A stretch of 64,000 nt of DNA. Source: Hymenobacter armeniacus (GTDB lineage Bacteria > Bacteroidota > Bacteroidia > Cytophagales > Hymenobacteraceae). Shown here in pieces: positions 1-7,426 of the stretch. The stretch lies in NCBI RefSeq assembly GCF_014699055.1, contig NZ_JACXAC010000005.1:496001-560000 (forward strand), in the 5' to 3' direction. The translations under genes were made by a program, and so were the position numbers. Every line of letters starts with the position of its first letter. Positions within the stretch are counted from its first letter, which is position 1. The notes beneath the pieces were generated by a model that saw nothing but the letters and a program-made list of their open reading frames with translations, did no database searches and was not told the origin of the DNA.

Positions 1-53
1 GAAAACAAGCGGGGCCGGGGCACGCGCCTCGTTCCCAGATACTGCTGCCGGAA

Positions 54-686
54 TTAAACGGTTGTGGCGCCGGCTTCGGCGGGCAGCAGGTTTTTGCGGC
101 GCAGCAGGGCCTCAAACAACTTGCGGTCGTTGTCGGCGTTGAAAATCTTGTAGGGCAAATGTAAAAACACCGGCACGTCGAAGGTGCGCGCCAGCCACAG
201 GCGCCAAGCCGCGAGGCCTTCGGGCGGGGTGCCGGGCTTCAGGTACAGCAGGTAGGCATCGGCGTCGCGGCGGGCGCGGTCTATCATGTCCCAGCTCAGC
301 TGCATGGCCTTGCCTTCCTTGTCGGGGCCCACGCGCAGCAGCAGTTGCTTGTTGTCCATCTCAAAGGCCATGCGCTCAAACAGGGGCTTGCTCTGCTCCA
401 TCTGCGTAATGCCCGTCACCTGGGCCGAGCGGAACAGCACAAACAGGATGGTGAGCACCACGGCCAGGGCAATCCACCACCACGAAGGCAGGAAAATGGC
501 CGGCAGCAAGCCGAGCACAAACGGAATGAGGGCGTATACCCAGTCTTTTTTCCACACCTCGCCCATCACCATCTTGGTGTAGGCGTCGGTGGTGAGCTGC
601 GATTTTTTGGTGCGAATGGCCAGCGGCGAAGCCTGCTGGGCCTGGCGGAAGCCGCCGCCTCCGCCCCGTTGGTTGGGTTGGTTCAT
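54..686 (-). CDS. YcxB-like membrane protein
   Basis: This 210-residue protein has a Gly/Gln-rich N-terminus and two closely spaced hydrophobic segments at about residues 48-92. A soluble C-terminal domain follows, with the layout of YcxB-like proteins (short two-helix membrane anchor, then a small alpha/beta domain). That C-terminal half contains a run resembling a PH-like fold (LLRVGPDKEGK, then LSWDMIDRARRDADAYLLYL). No catalytic residues can be named. It is oriented like nadC but separated from it by a repeat-filled spacer, so it is probably a separate unit. The function is unknown; inner-membrane location is inferred from the two helices. Confidence 0.7.
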   Translation of the reverse strand: MNQPNQRGGGGGFRQAQQASPLAIRTKKSQLTTDAYTKMVMGEVWKKDWVYALIPFVLGLLPAIFLPSWWWIALAVVLTILFVLFRSAQVTGITQMEQSKPLFERMAFEMDNKQLLLRVGPDKEGKAMQLSWDMIDRARRDADAYLLYLKPGTPPEGLAAWRLWLARTFDVPVFLHLPYKIFNADNDRKLFEALLRRKNLLPAEAGATTV

Positions 687-690
687 TTTT

Positions 691-793
691 AGTGGTTAAT
701 GATTAGTGGTTAGTGGTTAGTGAACATCGGGCAGTAGCATGCACCAGGTTATCGGCTGACTACTAACCACAAATCACTAACCGTTGACCACTA
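691..793. repeat. intergenic palindromic repeat (AGTGGTTAGTG words)
   Basis: The spacer between the YcxB-like gene and nadC is almost entirely short direct words (AGTGGTTA, TTAGTGGTTAGTG) on the left and their complements (CTAACCAC, CACTAACC) on the right, so the strand can fold back on itself. It resembles the AGTGAACAGTTA-type repeats at 9876, 17787 and 62519. Confidence 0.6.
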
Positions 794-794
794 T

Positions 795-1661
795 TTAATA
801 CGCTTTCAAACTCAAATCCAGACTCTTAACCGAATGGGTGAGGGCGCCCACGGAAATGTAGTCGACGCCCGTTTGGGCCACTTCGCCAATGGTCTGTTCC
901 GTGATGCCGCCGCTGGCCTCGGTGGGGTAGCGCCCGGCCACCAGGGCCACGGCCTCGCGCAGCACTTCGGGCCGCATGTTGTCGAGCATGATGCGCGTGA
1001 TGCCACCGGCATCCAGCGCCTGCTGCACCTCCTCTAAGGAGCGGGTTTCGATTTCGATGGGCAGTTGCCGGCCTGTTTTCTCCAGGTAGGCGTGCGTGGC
1101 GGCAATGGCTTGGGCAATGCCGCCGGCGTAGTCCACGTGGTTGTCCTTCAGAATAATCATGTCGAACAGCCCGTAGCGGTGGTTCACGCCGCCGCCGATG
1201 AGCACGGCCCACTTCTCGCAGAGGCGGAAGTTGGGCGTGGTTTTGCGGGTGTCGAGCAGCTTGGCGTGGGTTCCCGCAATCAGGTTGTTCAGGTGGGCCG
1301 TGTAGGTGGCAATGCCGCTCATGCGCTGCATGCAGTTCAGCACCAGGCGCTCGGCGGTGAGGATGCTGCGGGCCGGGCCCTCCACCGTGAAGGCGATGTC
1401 GCCGTGCTTCACGGGCGTGCCGTCGGTCAGCAGCGGCGTCATGGTCAGGGCGGCGTCAACTTCGGCAAAAATCAGCGGGGCCAGCGCCATGCCGGCCAGC
1501 AGGCCTTCGCCCTTCACCAGCAGGTGGGCGCGGTTGCGCGCCTCGGCCGGAATGGACGCCAGGGCGGAGTGGTCGCCGTCGCCCACGTCCTCGGCCAGCG
1601 CCGTGCGAATGAAAGTGGTCAGGGCCTCGGGCGTGAGGTAGGAAGCGGGTGGGGTTTGCAC
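795..1661 (-). CDS. nadC: nicotinate-nucleotide diphosphorylase (carboxylating)
   Basis: Quinolinate phosphoribosyltransferase. It converts quinolinate and PRPP to nicotinate mononucleotide, CO2 and PPi in de novo NAD synthesis in the cytoplasm. The 288 residues match the usual length. Family signatures are seen: TRKTTP at 138-143, GGGVNHR at 156-162 and KDNH at 172-175, followed by the TIM-barrel C-terminal half ending in SVGALTHS. The start is GTG: no in-frame ATG gives a full N-terminus. A -7 box (TACCTTTG) lies only 4 bp upstream, suggesting a leaderless message. nadA and nadB are not in the window. Confidence 0.95.
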   Translation of the reverse strand: MQTPPASYLTPEALTTFIRTALAEDVGDGDHSALASIPAEARNRAHLLVKGEGLLAGMALAPLIFAEVDAALTMTPLLTDGTPVKHGDIAFTVEGPARSILTAERLVLNCMQRMSGIATYTAHLNNLIAGTHAKLLDTRKTTPNFRLCEKWAVLIGGGVNHRYGLFDMIILKDNHVDYAGGIAQAIAATHAYLEKTGRQLPIEIETRSLEEVQQALDAGGITRIMLDNMRPEVLREAVALVAGRYPTEASGGITEQTIGEVAQTGVDYISVGALTHSVKSLDLSLKAY

Positions 1662-1665
1662 GGCG

Positions 1666-1673
1666 CAAAGGTA
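1666..1673 (-). promoter_or_regulatory. -7 box of nadC, abutting the start codon
   Basis: Reads TACCTTTG on the minus strand, a perfect match to the Bacteroidota sigma-A -7 consensus TAnnTTTG. With usual spacing, transcription would begin at or next to the GTG start of nadC. Confidence 0.6.
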
Positions 1674-1701
1674 CGGCCCTTGCGGCGGTGGCGAAAGCCA
1701 A

Positions 1702-1734
1702 ACAAAAAGCCCCGGCCTAATCAGGTCGGGGCTT
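1702..1734 (-). terminator. Rho-independent terminator of the DUF4783 gene
   Basis: On the minus strand a 12-bp stem (AAGCCCCGACCT with its near-complement, loop GATT) is followed by TTTTTGTTT. It lies directly downstream of the stop codon at 1740. Confidence 0.8.
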
Positions 1735-1739
1735 CGGGC

Positions 1740-2141
1740 TTATTCTTTGGTAAAGTCCAGCGTATCAATCAGCGGGGCGCCGCGCGAAGGCTTTAGCTTC
1801 ACAAACAGGCGGTAGGTGCCGCTCTTGCCGGTGTAGCGCCCGATGGCGTATTGAATGCCCTCCTGGCTTTGGCCCTGGTGGATGAACTCGAAGGTGCTGG
1901 GCGCGTTCTTGGCGAAGATGTCCTTCATCACAATCTCGGCCTGCGTGGAGTTGTAGCTCTGCTTGTCGCCGTCGAACCCAATTTCCACGGTGGGGGCAAA
2001 GTACTGCGACAGCTCGCGGGAAGAGCCGTTGCGCAAGGCGGCGCGCACGGCTCCGAGGTTATCAGACTGCGCGTGGGCTGCGCCCAGGCCCAGCAGGAAT
2101 AGCCAGCTTAAAAATAACGTTCTAAACAAATAGCGTTTCAT
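1740..2141 (-). CDS. DUF4783 domain secreted protein
   Basis: A 133-residue protein that begins with a clear signal peptide (MKRYLFRTLFLSWLFLLGL, cleavage near AHAQ at 22-25). The rest has an NTF2/lumazine-binding-like pattern typical of DUF4783 (VRAALRNGSSRELSQYF, then FIHQGQS and AIGRYTG). The start at 2141 was chosen because the signal peptide begins there; the frame stays open upstream but runs into non-coding sequence and the antisense of gpmI. It is divergent from gpmI and has its own terminator. Molecular function unknown; periplasmic or secreted location is inferred. Confidence 0.8.
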   Translation of the reverse strand: MKRYLFRTLFLSWLFLLGLGAAHAQSDNLGAVRAALRNGSSRELSQYFAPTVEIGFDGDKQSYNSTQAEIVMKDIFAKNAPSTFEFIHQGQSQEGIQYAIGRYTGKSGTYRLFVKLKPSRGAPLIDTLDFTKE

Positions 2142-2315
2142 TATCGGGGTAATAAGTGCGTCATACGCGGCGGAATTGAAGCGAAAATGGTGCCAGGATA
2201 AAAAAAACAAGCTCGTGTTGCAGCCTGTAAAGTTTGCGGGTAAACTTAACAGAGAGAAAAACAAGGCCAAGCGGCCGCGAAGATAGATAATTCCAACCCA
2301 TGGGCGGGCCGGCCG

Positions 2316-2323
2316 TATCTTCG
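2316..2323 (+). promoter_or_regulatory. -7 box of gpmI
   Basis: TATCTTCG, one mismatch from TAnnTTTG, ends 4 bp before the ATG at 2328 (TATCTTCGCGCCATG). This again suggests a leaderless or nearly leaderless transcript. Confidence 0.5.
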
Positions 2324-2327
2324 CGCC

Positions 2328-3869
2328 ATGAATAAGCAGGTTTTGTTGGTGATTTTGGACGGGTGGGGCATTGCCCCGAACACGGCCGCATCGGCGGTGG
2401 ATGCCGCTAATACGCCGTTCTATCACGCGCTGTTGCAGCGGTATCCGCACAGCACGTTGCAGGCATCGGGCGAGGCCGTGGGCCTGCCCGAGGGCCAGAT
2501 GGGCAATTCCGAGGTGGGCCACATGAACATCGGGGCCGGCCGCGTGGTCGACCAGGAGCTGGTGCGCATCGGCAAGAGCATTCGGGAGCGCAAGCTGGGC
2601 CAGATGCCCGCGCTGGTGAAAGCCTTTGAGTACGCCACGGCCAACGATAAGCCGCTACACCTCATCGGTTTGTTGAGCGACGGCGGCGTGCACTCGCACA
2701 TCGACCACGTGAAGGCCCTGTGCACCATTGCCCACGAAGCCGGCGTGCGCCGCGTGTTCGTGCACGCCTTCACCGACGGCCGCGACACCGACCCCAAGAG
2801 CGGCGTGCGCTTCATCAACGACCTGGAGCAGCACAACGAGCGCAACGGCGCCAAAATCGCCTCGGTGGTGGGCCGTTACTACGCCATGGACCGCGACCGC
2901 CGCTGGGAGCGGGTGAAAGTGGCCTACGACCTGCTGGTGAACGGCGTGGGCACGCCCTCGCAAAACCTGATTCAGAGCGTGCAGGAGCAGTACAAGGACG
3001 GCGTGACCGACGAATTCCTGAAGCCCATCGTGAAAACCGGCGCCGACGGGCAGCCGCTGGCCACCATTCAGGAGGGCGACGTGGTGCTGTGCTTCAATTT
3101 CCGCACCGACCGGGGCCGCGAAATCACGGAAGTGCTGACGCAACAGGACATGAATGCGTTTCAGATGCATCGCCTGAACCTGCACTACCTCACCCTCACC
3201 AACTACGACGACACCTTCGTGGGCGTCACGCCCATTTTCGAGAAGGACAACCTGAATAACACGCTGGGCGAGGTGCTGGCCGCCTACGGCAAAACCCAGA
3301 TTCGCATTGCCGAGACGGAGAAGTACCCGCACGTGACGTTCTTCTTCTCCGGCGGCCGCGAGAACGAGTTTGTGGGCGAAAAGCGCATTCTGCGGCCCTC
3401 GCCCAAGGTGGCCACCTACGACCTGCAGCCCGAAATGAGCGCCGCTGACCTGCGCGACGCGCTGATACCGGAGCTGCAGGCCAAAGCCGCCGATTTTGTG
3501 GTGCTCAACTTCGCCAACCCCGACATGGTGGGCCACACCGGTGTGTTTGAAGCTGTAGTTAAAGCAGTGGAAACCACCGACCAGTGCGCACAGGCCGTGG
3601 TGGAAACCGCCCTGTCCAATGGCTACGCCAGCATCATCATCGCCGACCACGGCAATGCCGAGTTCATGCGTAACGCCGACGGCTCGCCCAATACCGCACA
3701 CACCACCAACCTGGTGCCCTGCATTCTGGTCGACAACGACTACCGCGGCACCCTGGCCGATGGCAAGCTCGGCGACCTGGCGCCCACCATCCTGGAGCTG
3801 ATGGGCGTGCCCAAGCCGCTGGAAATGACGGGCCAAAGCATCCTTCGTCCTGCCGCGCCGAATGCATAA
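2328..3869 (+). CDS. gpmI: 2,3-bisphosphoglycerate-independent phosphoglycerate mutase
   Basis: Interconverts 3- and 2-phosphoglycerate in glycolysis and gluconeogenesis, using a phosphoserine intermediate and two Mn ions. The length of 513 residues is standard. Visible signatures: LDGWG at 10-14 (metal-binding Asp11), MGNSEVGH with catalytic Ser61, HAFTDGRDT, and DHGNAE at 440-445 for the second metal site. The stop overlaps the next gene by 8 bp, so the downstream lipoprotein is probably co-transcribed. Upstream, a TATCTTCG -7 box lies next to the ATG. Confidence 0.97.
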   Translation: MNKQVLLVILDGWGIAPNTAASAVDAANTPFYHALLQRYPHSTLQASGEAVGLPEGQMGNSEVGHMNIGAGRVVDQELVRIGKSIRERKLGQMPALVKAFEYATANDKPLHLIGLLSDGGVHSHIDHVKALCTIAHEAGVRRVFVHAFTDGRDTDPKSGVRFINDLEQHNERNGAKIASVVGRYYAMDRDRRWERVKVAYDLLVNGVGTPSQNLIQSVQEQYKDGVTDEFLKPIVKTGADGQPLATIQEGDVVLCFNFRTDRGREITEVLTQQDMNAFQMHRLNLHYLTLTNYDDTFVGVTPIFEKDNLNNTLGEVLAAYGKTQIRIAETEKYPHVTFFFSGGRENEFVGEKRILRPSPKVATYDLQPEMSAADLRDALIPELQAKAADFVVLNFANPDMVGHTGVFEAVVKAVETTDQCAQAVVETALSNGYASIIIADHGNAEFMRNADGSPNTAHTTNLVPCILVDNDYRGTLADGKLGDLAPTILELMGVPKPLEMTGQSILRPAAPNA

Positions 3870-4452
3870 GCGGGGCAAGGAATGGATTGGGGCGTTGCTA
3901 TGGAGCAGCACGGGCTTGCTCGTGGCGGCCTGCGGCGACGCCGGCCCGGCGGCACCCGCGCCGCGGCGGCCCCTGTATTTCGACGTGAAAGGCCTGCTGA
4001 CCCGGCAGGTGGAGCAGCTCGACCAGCGCCACGCCGCCGTAACCAAGCGCGTGAGCCTGCGCGGCGGCGCCGTCGAAACCGTGCGCGTGCCCGCCGTGAA
4101 ATGGGCCGATGAGCTCCAAATTCTGTTTCAGGCCGACATCAACAAAGCCGCCCTGCGCGGGGCCTACGCCGTGGATTCGGTGGTGCTGCCCGGCGGCGCC
4201 CTGCGCCGCACCTACACCCGCCGCCCCGGCCAGCCCAATGCGCCGGTGGCGCAACTCTCGGTGGTGCATCAGGGGGTAGTGCCGCAGGAGGTTTCGGCCA
4301 CCATCGAGCAGGACAACCCGCTTTTTTCGGCACAAAAGCAGCTGCGGTTCCAGCTGCAAAACGGGCAGCTCAGTAGCTATGAAGTGCAGGGCACCCAGAA
4401 GCTGGTGCTGTTCGACACGCTGCGGTATTCGGCGGCCGGGCAGGTGCAGTAG
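3862..4452 (+). CDS. putative lipoprotein, unknown function
   Basis: A 196-residue protein with a lipoprotein signal (hydrophobic helix, then LVAAC with Cys24 as the lipidation site). It starts within the last codons of gpmI (8-bp overlap), so translation is probably coupled. The mature part shows regular beta-rich alternation (VSLRGGAVETVRVP, VDSVVLPGGALRRTY) and no motif I recognise. It is likely anchored in the outer or inner membrane. The gene has the same base composition as its neighbours. The link with gpmI may be only positional. Confidence 0.75.
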   Translation: MHKRGKEWIGALLWSSTGLLVAACGDAGPAAPAPRRPLYFDVKGLLTRQVEQLDQRHAAVTKRVSLRGGAVETVRVPAVKWADELQILFQADINKAALRGAYAVDSVVLPGGALRRTYTRRPGQPNAPVAQLSVVHQGVVPQEVSATIEQDNPLFSAQKQLRFQLQNGQLSSYEVQGTQKLVLFDTLRYSAAGQVQ

Positions 4453-4476
4453 CCTTGCGGGCCGCATGCGCGGGGG

Positions 4477-6021
4477 CTAGTCGTAGGTGCCCAAGCTGGT
4501 GGCTGGCTGGGAGCGGCGCAGGTTCAGAATATCGGTGGCGGGAGTGCTGACGGGGACTCGTTTTTTGGCCGGGGAAGTATCCTGCAGTCGGTAGTCGGGT
4601 TTAGTGCTGGTCAGAGACGTGCGCTTGAAAAGCGGGTCTTGCACGTTGACCAAATTAGCCAAGCCGGGAGCGCCCAGGCCCGGTTTATCGGGGGCATTCG
4701 TTGCGGCTTGGTAGTCGGCGGTCCGCAGCAAGGTGTTGCGCACGTTGACGGTGTAGTTGGGGTCAGCATTGTTTTCCAGAAGCAATTCGTTGTCGTACGA
4801 ACCCCACACTATGCTATTGGTCAGGTTGAGGACCAGCGGAAACTTCTGGATGTTGCCCTTGGCATCTTCTAAGGCGTTGGAAAAGCTCAGCGAAGCGGTT
4901 TCGCGTCGGAAGGCGGGGGTGTAGTTGGCGACGGTACAGAAATTGAGGTTGAACACTCCGCCGTAGCCCAGCACGGCATACTCGCCGCAGTTGGTAAGCA
5001 GGCAGTTGGTGGCCGTGATGTTGCTGAGCACGCCAATGATGCCGCCCGGCGGCAGGCCCGTGCCCACGTAGTTGGGGTTCGAGCCGGAGATGTTGCGCAG
5101 CACCACGTTTTCCAGCTGCAGGTCGGGCTGTGGGGTGCGATTCTCCACGTTTAGCAGCGACACGCCAAAGTTCGCGTTCTTGATTTCGGCAAACTTGATG
5201 ACGTTGCCGCGGCTGGTCGAGGTGAAGAAAATGCCCCCCCATTGGCCGGGAATATCATTGTAAAACGGCTCCAACCGGTCGCCCTGAAAGCGTACCGTGG
5301 CTTGTTTGGCGGCCGTGGTGTCGCCCGGCGCAAGAGCCGCCGACGCATTGATTTTCAGCGTGCCGTTTACCTGAATGGTCGCGCCCGCATGGCAATAGAT
5401 TTTGGTGCCCGGCTCAATCTGGAGCGTAGAGCCCGCTTCCACGTACACGCCGATGACCACATCCGGGTTAGGGGCCGTTTGCCGGTAAAGGGAGTTGATG
5501 ATAACATGGGGCTTGTCGCTGCGCCAGATTTCCGTGCGATTGCCCGTGATGGCGAGGGCCCGGTGGAAGTACGCATTTTGCCCGTACGCCACCAGCTTCA
5601 CTTTCTGGTCGTTGCCGTTGGTGCGGAAGCGCACTTCGTCTTCCACCAGAAACTTCTTGGCCACCGTGGCCTGCCCGTTGTCGCCCAGGGTGGCGCGCAC
5701 CAGCACCAGCAGGCTGTCGTTGCCCCGCACGGTGACGTTGTTCACCACCGGGCCCGCATCGCCGTTGATAATCAGCGAATACGTATTGCCGGCCAGGCCC
5801 GCCAGGCTCACGTCGGTCTTCACGGCGCCGCTGTTGCGGTTGTACACCCACACCCGCTTGGTCACGGTTTTGATGGTGGTGAACACCGTGTCGAACAGCA
5901 CCGTGTCGGCACCCATTTCCAGGCTGCCCGAGGTCTGAATCAGGTCTTCCTTGGGCTCGCAGCCGGGCAGGAAGGTGAGCAGGCAGCTCAGGACGAGGAA
6001 CAGCGGGAAGAGGTAGCGCAT
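4477..6021 (-). CDS. lipoprotein with parallel beta-helix-like region
   Basis: A 514-residue lipoprotein: signal with lipobox FLPGC (Cys21). An Ig-like N-terminal part follows (about 40-150, with VWVYNRNSGAVKTDVSLAG). From about 180 onward comes a right-handed beta-helix pattern: GSTLQIEPGTKIYCHAG, VRFQGDRLE, then repeated short turns around Asn residues (LQLENVVLRNISGSN, ITATNCLLTNCG, LTNSIVWGS). Such surface proteins often bind or cleave polysaccharide, but no catalytic residues can be assigned. Convergent with the preceding lipoprotein gene. Confidence 0.75.
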   Translation of the reverse strand: MRYLFPLFLVLSCLLTFLPGCEPKEDLIQTSGSLEMGADTVLFDTVFTTIKTVTKRVWVYNRNSGAVKTDVSLAGLAGNTYSLIINGDAGPVVNNVTVRGNDSLLVLVRATLGDNGQATVAKKFLVEDEVRFRTNGNDQKVKLVAYGQNAYFHRALAITGNRTEIWRSDKPHVIINSLYRQTAPNPDVVIGVYVEAGSTLQIEPGTKIYCHAGATIQVNGTLKINASAALAPGDTTAAKQATVRFQGDRLEPFYNDIPGQWGGIFFTSTSRGNVIKFAEIKNANFGVSLLNVENRTPQPDLQLENVVLRNISGSNPNYVGTGLPPGGIIGVLSNITATNCLLTNCGEYAVLGYGGVFNLNFCTVANYTPAFRRETASLSFSNALEDAKGNIQKFPLVLNLTNSIVWGSYDNELLLENNADPNYTVNVRNTLLRTADYQAATNAPDKPGLGAPGLANLVNVQDPLFKRTSLTSTKPDYRLQDTSPAKKRVPVSTPATDILNLRRSQPATSLGTYD

Positions 6022-6035
6022 AGGGCAGCAAAGAC

Positions 6036-6228
6036 GGTCAAGCTCCCCTCCTTACCAAGGAGGGGACGCGGCCGCGACGCGGACGCTGGGGTGGTTGCGG
6101 GCGTTGAACGACAAGAGCGGACGCTTCAGTATGGCAAGCGAAGGAGAGCCTTGTGGGTGTCGTTCAACGCCCGCAACTACCCCCGTTTTTGTTGCGCAAA
6201 AACTCCCCTCCTTAGGAAGGAGGGGAGG
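6036..6228. repeat. composite palindromic intergenic repeat
   Basis: Two hairpins built on CTCCCCTCCTT / AAGGAGGGG (about 6041-6066 and 6201-6228) bracket a 25-bp inverted repeat at 6088-6112 and 6159-6183 (GCGGGCGTTGAACGAC on the left arm; one mismatch between arms). It fills the whole spacer between prfA and the beta-helix lipoprotein gene. Confidence 0.75.
6195..6228 (-). terminator. terminator of prfA
   Basis: Read on the minus strand, the hairpin CTCCCCTCCTT-CC-TAAGGAGGGGAG is followed by TTTTTG, just downstream of the prfA stop at 6239. It is part of the composite repeat, so the repeat doubles as a terminator. Confidence 0.7.
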
Positions 6229-6238
6229 GATATTCTGT

Positions 6239-7312
6239 TTACTTGGCCACGCCTTCCTGCAGGCGCTCAGCGCTTTCGGCCAGGCGGAGCTGCTCCACGA
6301 AGTCGTCCACGTTGCCTTCCATCACGCTGGCCAGGTTGTACACCGTGTAGCCGATGCGGTGGTCCGTCACGCGGCCCTGCGGGTAGTTGTAGGTCCGGAT
6401 TTTGTCCGAGCGGTCGCCGCCGCCAATCATGCTTTTGCGCACGGCGCCGTCGGCTTCGTTTTTCTTGGCCAGTTCCATTTCATACACACGGGAGCGCAGC
6501 ACGGCCAGGGCTTTGTCGAAGTTTTTGAGCTGCGATTTCTGGTCCTGGCACTGGGCCACGAGGCCGGTGGGCAAGTGGGTGAGGCGCACGGCCGAGTAGG
6601 TCGTGTTCACCGACTGGCCGCCGGGGCCGCTGGAGCAGAAGTAGTCCTTGCGAATGTCGCTCATGTTGAGCTCGATGTCGAATTCCTCGGCTTCCGGAAT
6701 CACCACCACCGAGGCCACGCTGGTGTGGATGCGGCCCTGGGTTTCGGTGGCCGGCACGCGCTGCACGCGGTGCACGCCGCTTTCAAACTTGAGCTTGCCG
6801 TACACGTCTTCGCCGCGCACGCCCACAATGATTTCCTTGTAGCCGCCGGCGGTGCCTTCCATGGCGTCAATGAGTTCCATTTTCCAGCCCTGCTTTTCGG
6901 CGAAGCGCATGTACATGCGCTGCAGGTCGCCGGCGAAGATGGCGGCTTCGTCGCCGCCCGCGCCGGCCCGGATTTCCATGATGACGTCTTTCGAGTCGTT
7001 GGGGTCTTTGGGCAGCAGCAAGTCTTTGATGACTTCTTCGAGGCGCTCCTGCTCGGGCTGCAGCTCGTCGAGCTCGGCCTTGGCCATGTCGCGGAAGTCC
7101 TGGTCTTTCTCGGTGGCGATGACTTCGCGGGCGTTTTCGATGTTGCTGAGCACCTGCTGGTAATTGCGGTATTCGGTCACAATCTTGCCCAGCTCCTTGT
7201 ATTCCTTGTTCAGGGCCTTATAGCGCTTCAGGTCCGACATCACGTCGGGCTGCATCAATTCCTCGTTGACGTTTTCGTATCGTTGATTGATGGCTTCTAA
7301 TTTATCCAGCAT
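6239..7312 (-). CDS. prfA: peptide chain release factor 1
   Basis: RF1 recognises UAA and UAG in the ribosomal A site and triggers peptide release. The 357 residues match the family. Domain order: N-terminal helical domain with acidic coiled segments, codon-recognition domain with the PAT tripeptide (RVPATETQGRIHTS), and the hydrolysis loop GPGGQSVN with the GGQ at about 228-231. The start at 7312 gives the usual MLDKLEAI N-terminus. A -7 box (TATCTTTG on the minus strand, 7342-7349) lies upstream. prmC, often beside prfA, is not adjacent here. Confidence 0.97.
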   Translation of the reverse strand: MLDKLEAINQRYENVNEELMQPDVMSDLKRYKALNKEYKELGKIVTEYRNYQQVLSNIENAREVIATEKDQDFRDMAKAELDELQPEQERLEEVIKDLLLPKDPNDSKDVIMEIRAGAGGDEAAIFAGDLQRMYMRFAEKQGWKMELIDAMEGTAGGYKEIIVGVRGEDVYGKLKFESGVHRVQRVPATETQGRIHTSVASVVVIPEAEEFDIELNMSDIRKDYFCSSGPGGQSVNTTYSAVRLTHLPTGLVAQCQDQKSQLKNFDKALAVLRSRVYEMELAKKNEADGAVRKSMIGGGDRSDKIRTYNYPQGRVTDHRIGYTVYNLASVMEGNVDDFVEQLRLAESAERLQEGVAK

Positions 7313-7341
7313 CGGGCGTTCGGTATTTAGTCAGTAGTTTG

Positions 7342-7349
7342 CAAAGATA
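7342..7349 (-). promoter_or_regulatory. -7 box of prfA
   Basis: TATCTTTG on the minus strand, 29 bp upstream of the prfA ATG. I found no clear TTTG at the expected -33 position. Confidence 0.5.
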
Positions 7350-7426
7350 CTGAATCTAAACACCGCTATGTAGGCCGGACGTTCATTCAGCATCGTAACC
7401 CAACCGCCGCGCGTCGGCCTGAGTGT

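Noticed and set aside
2655..4046. Long minus-strand reading frame opposite gpmI
   Set aside because: Antisense shadow of a well-supported gene; its sequence is His/Val/Gly-rich, as antisense frames of G+C-rich genes usually are.
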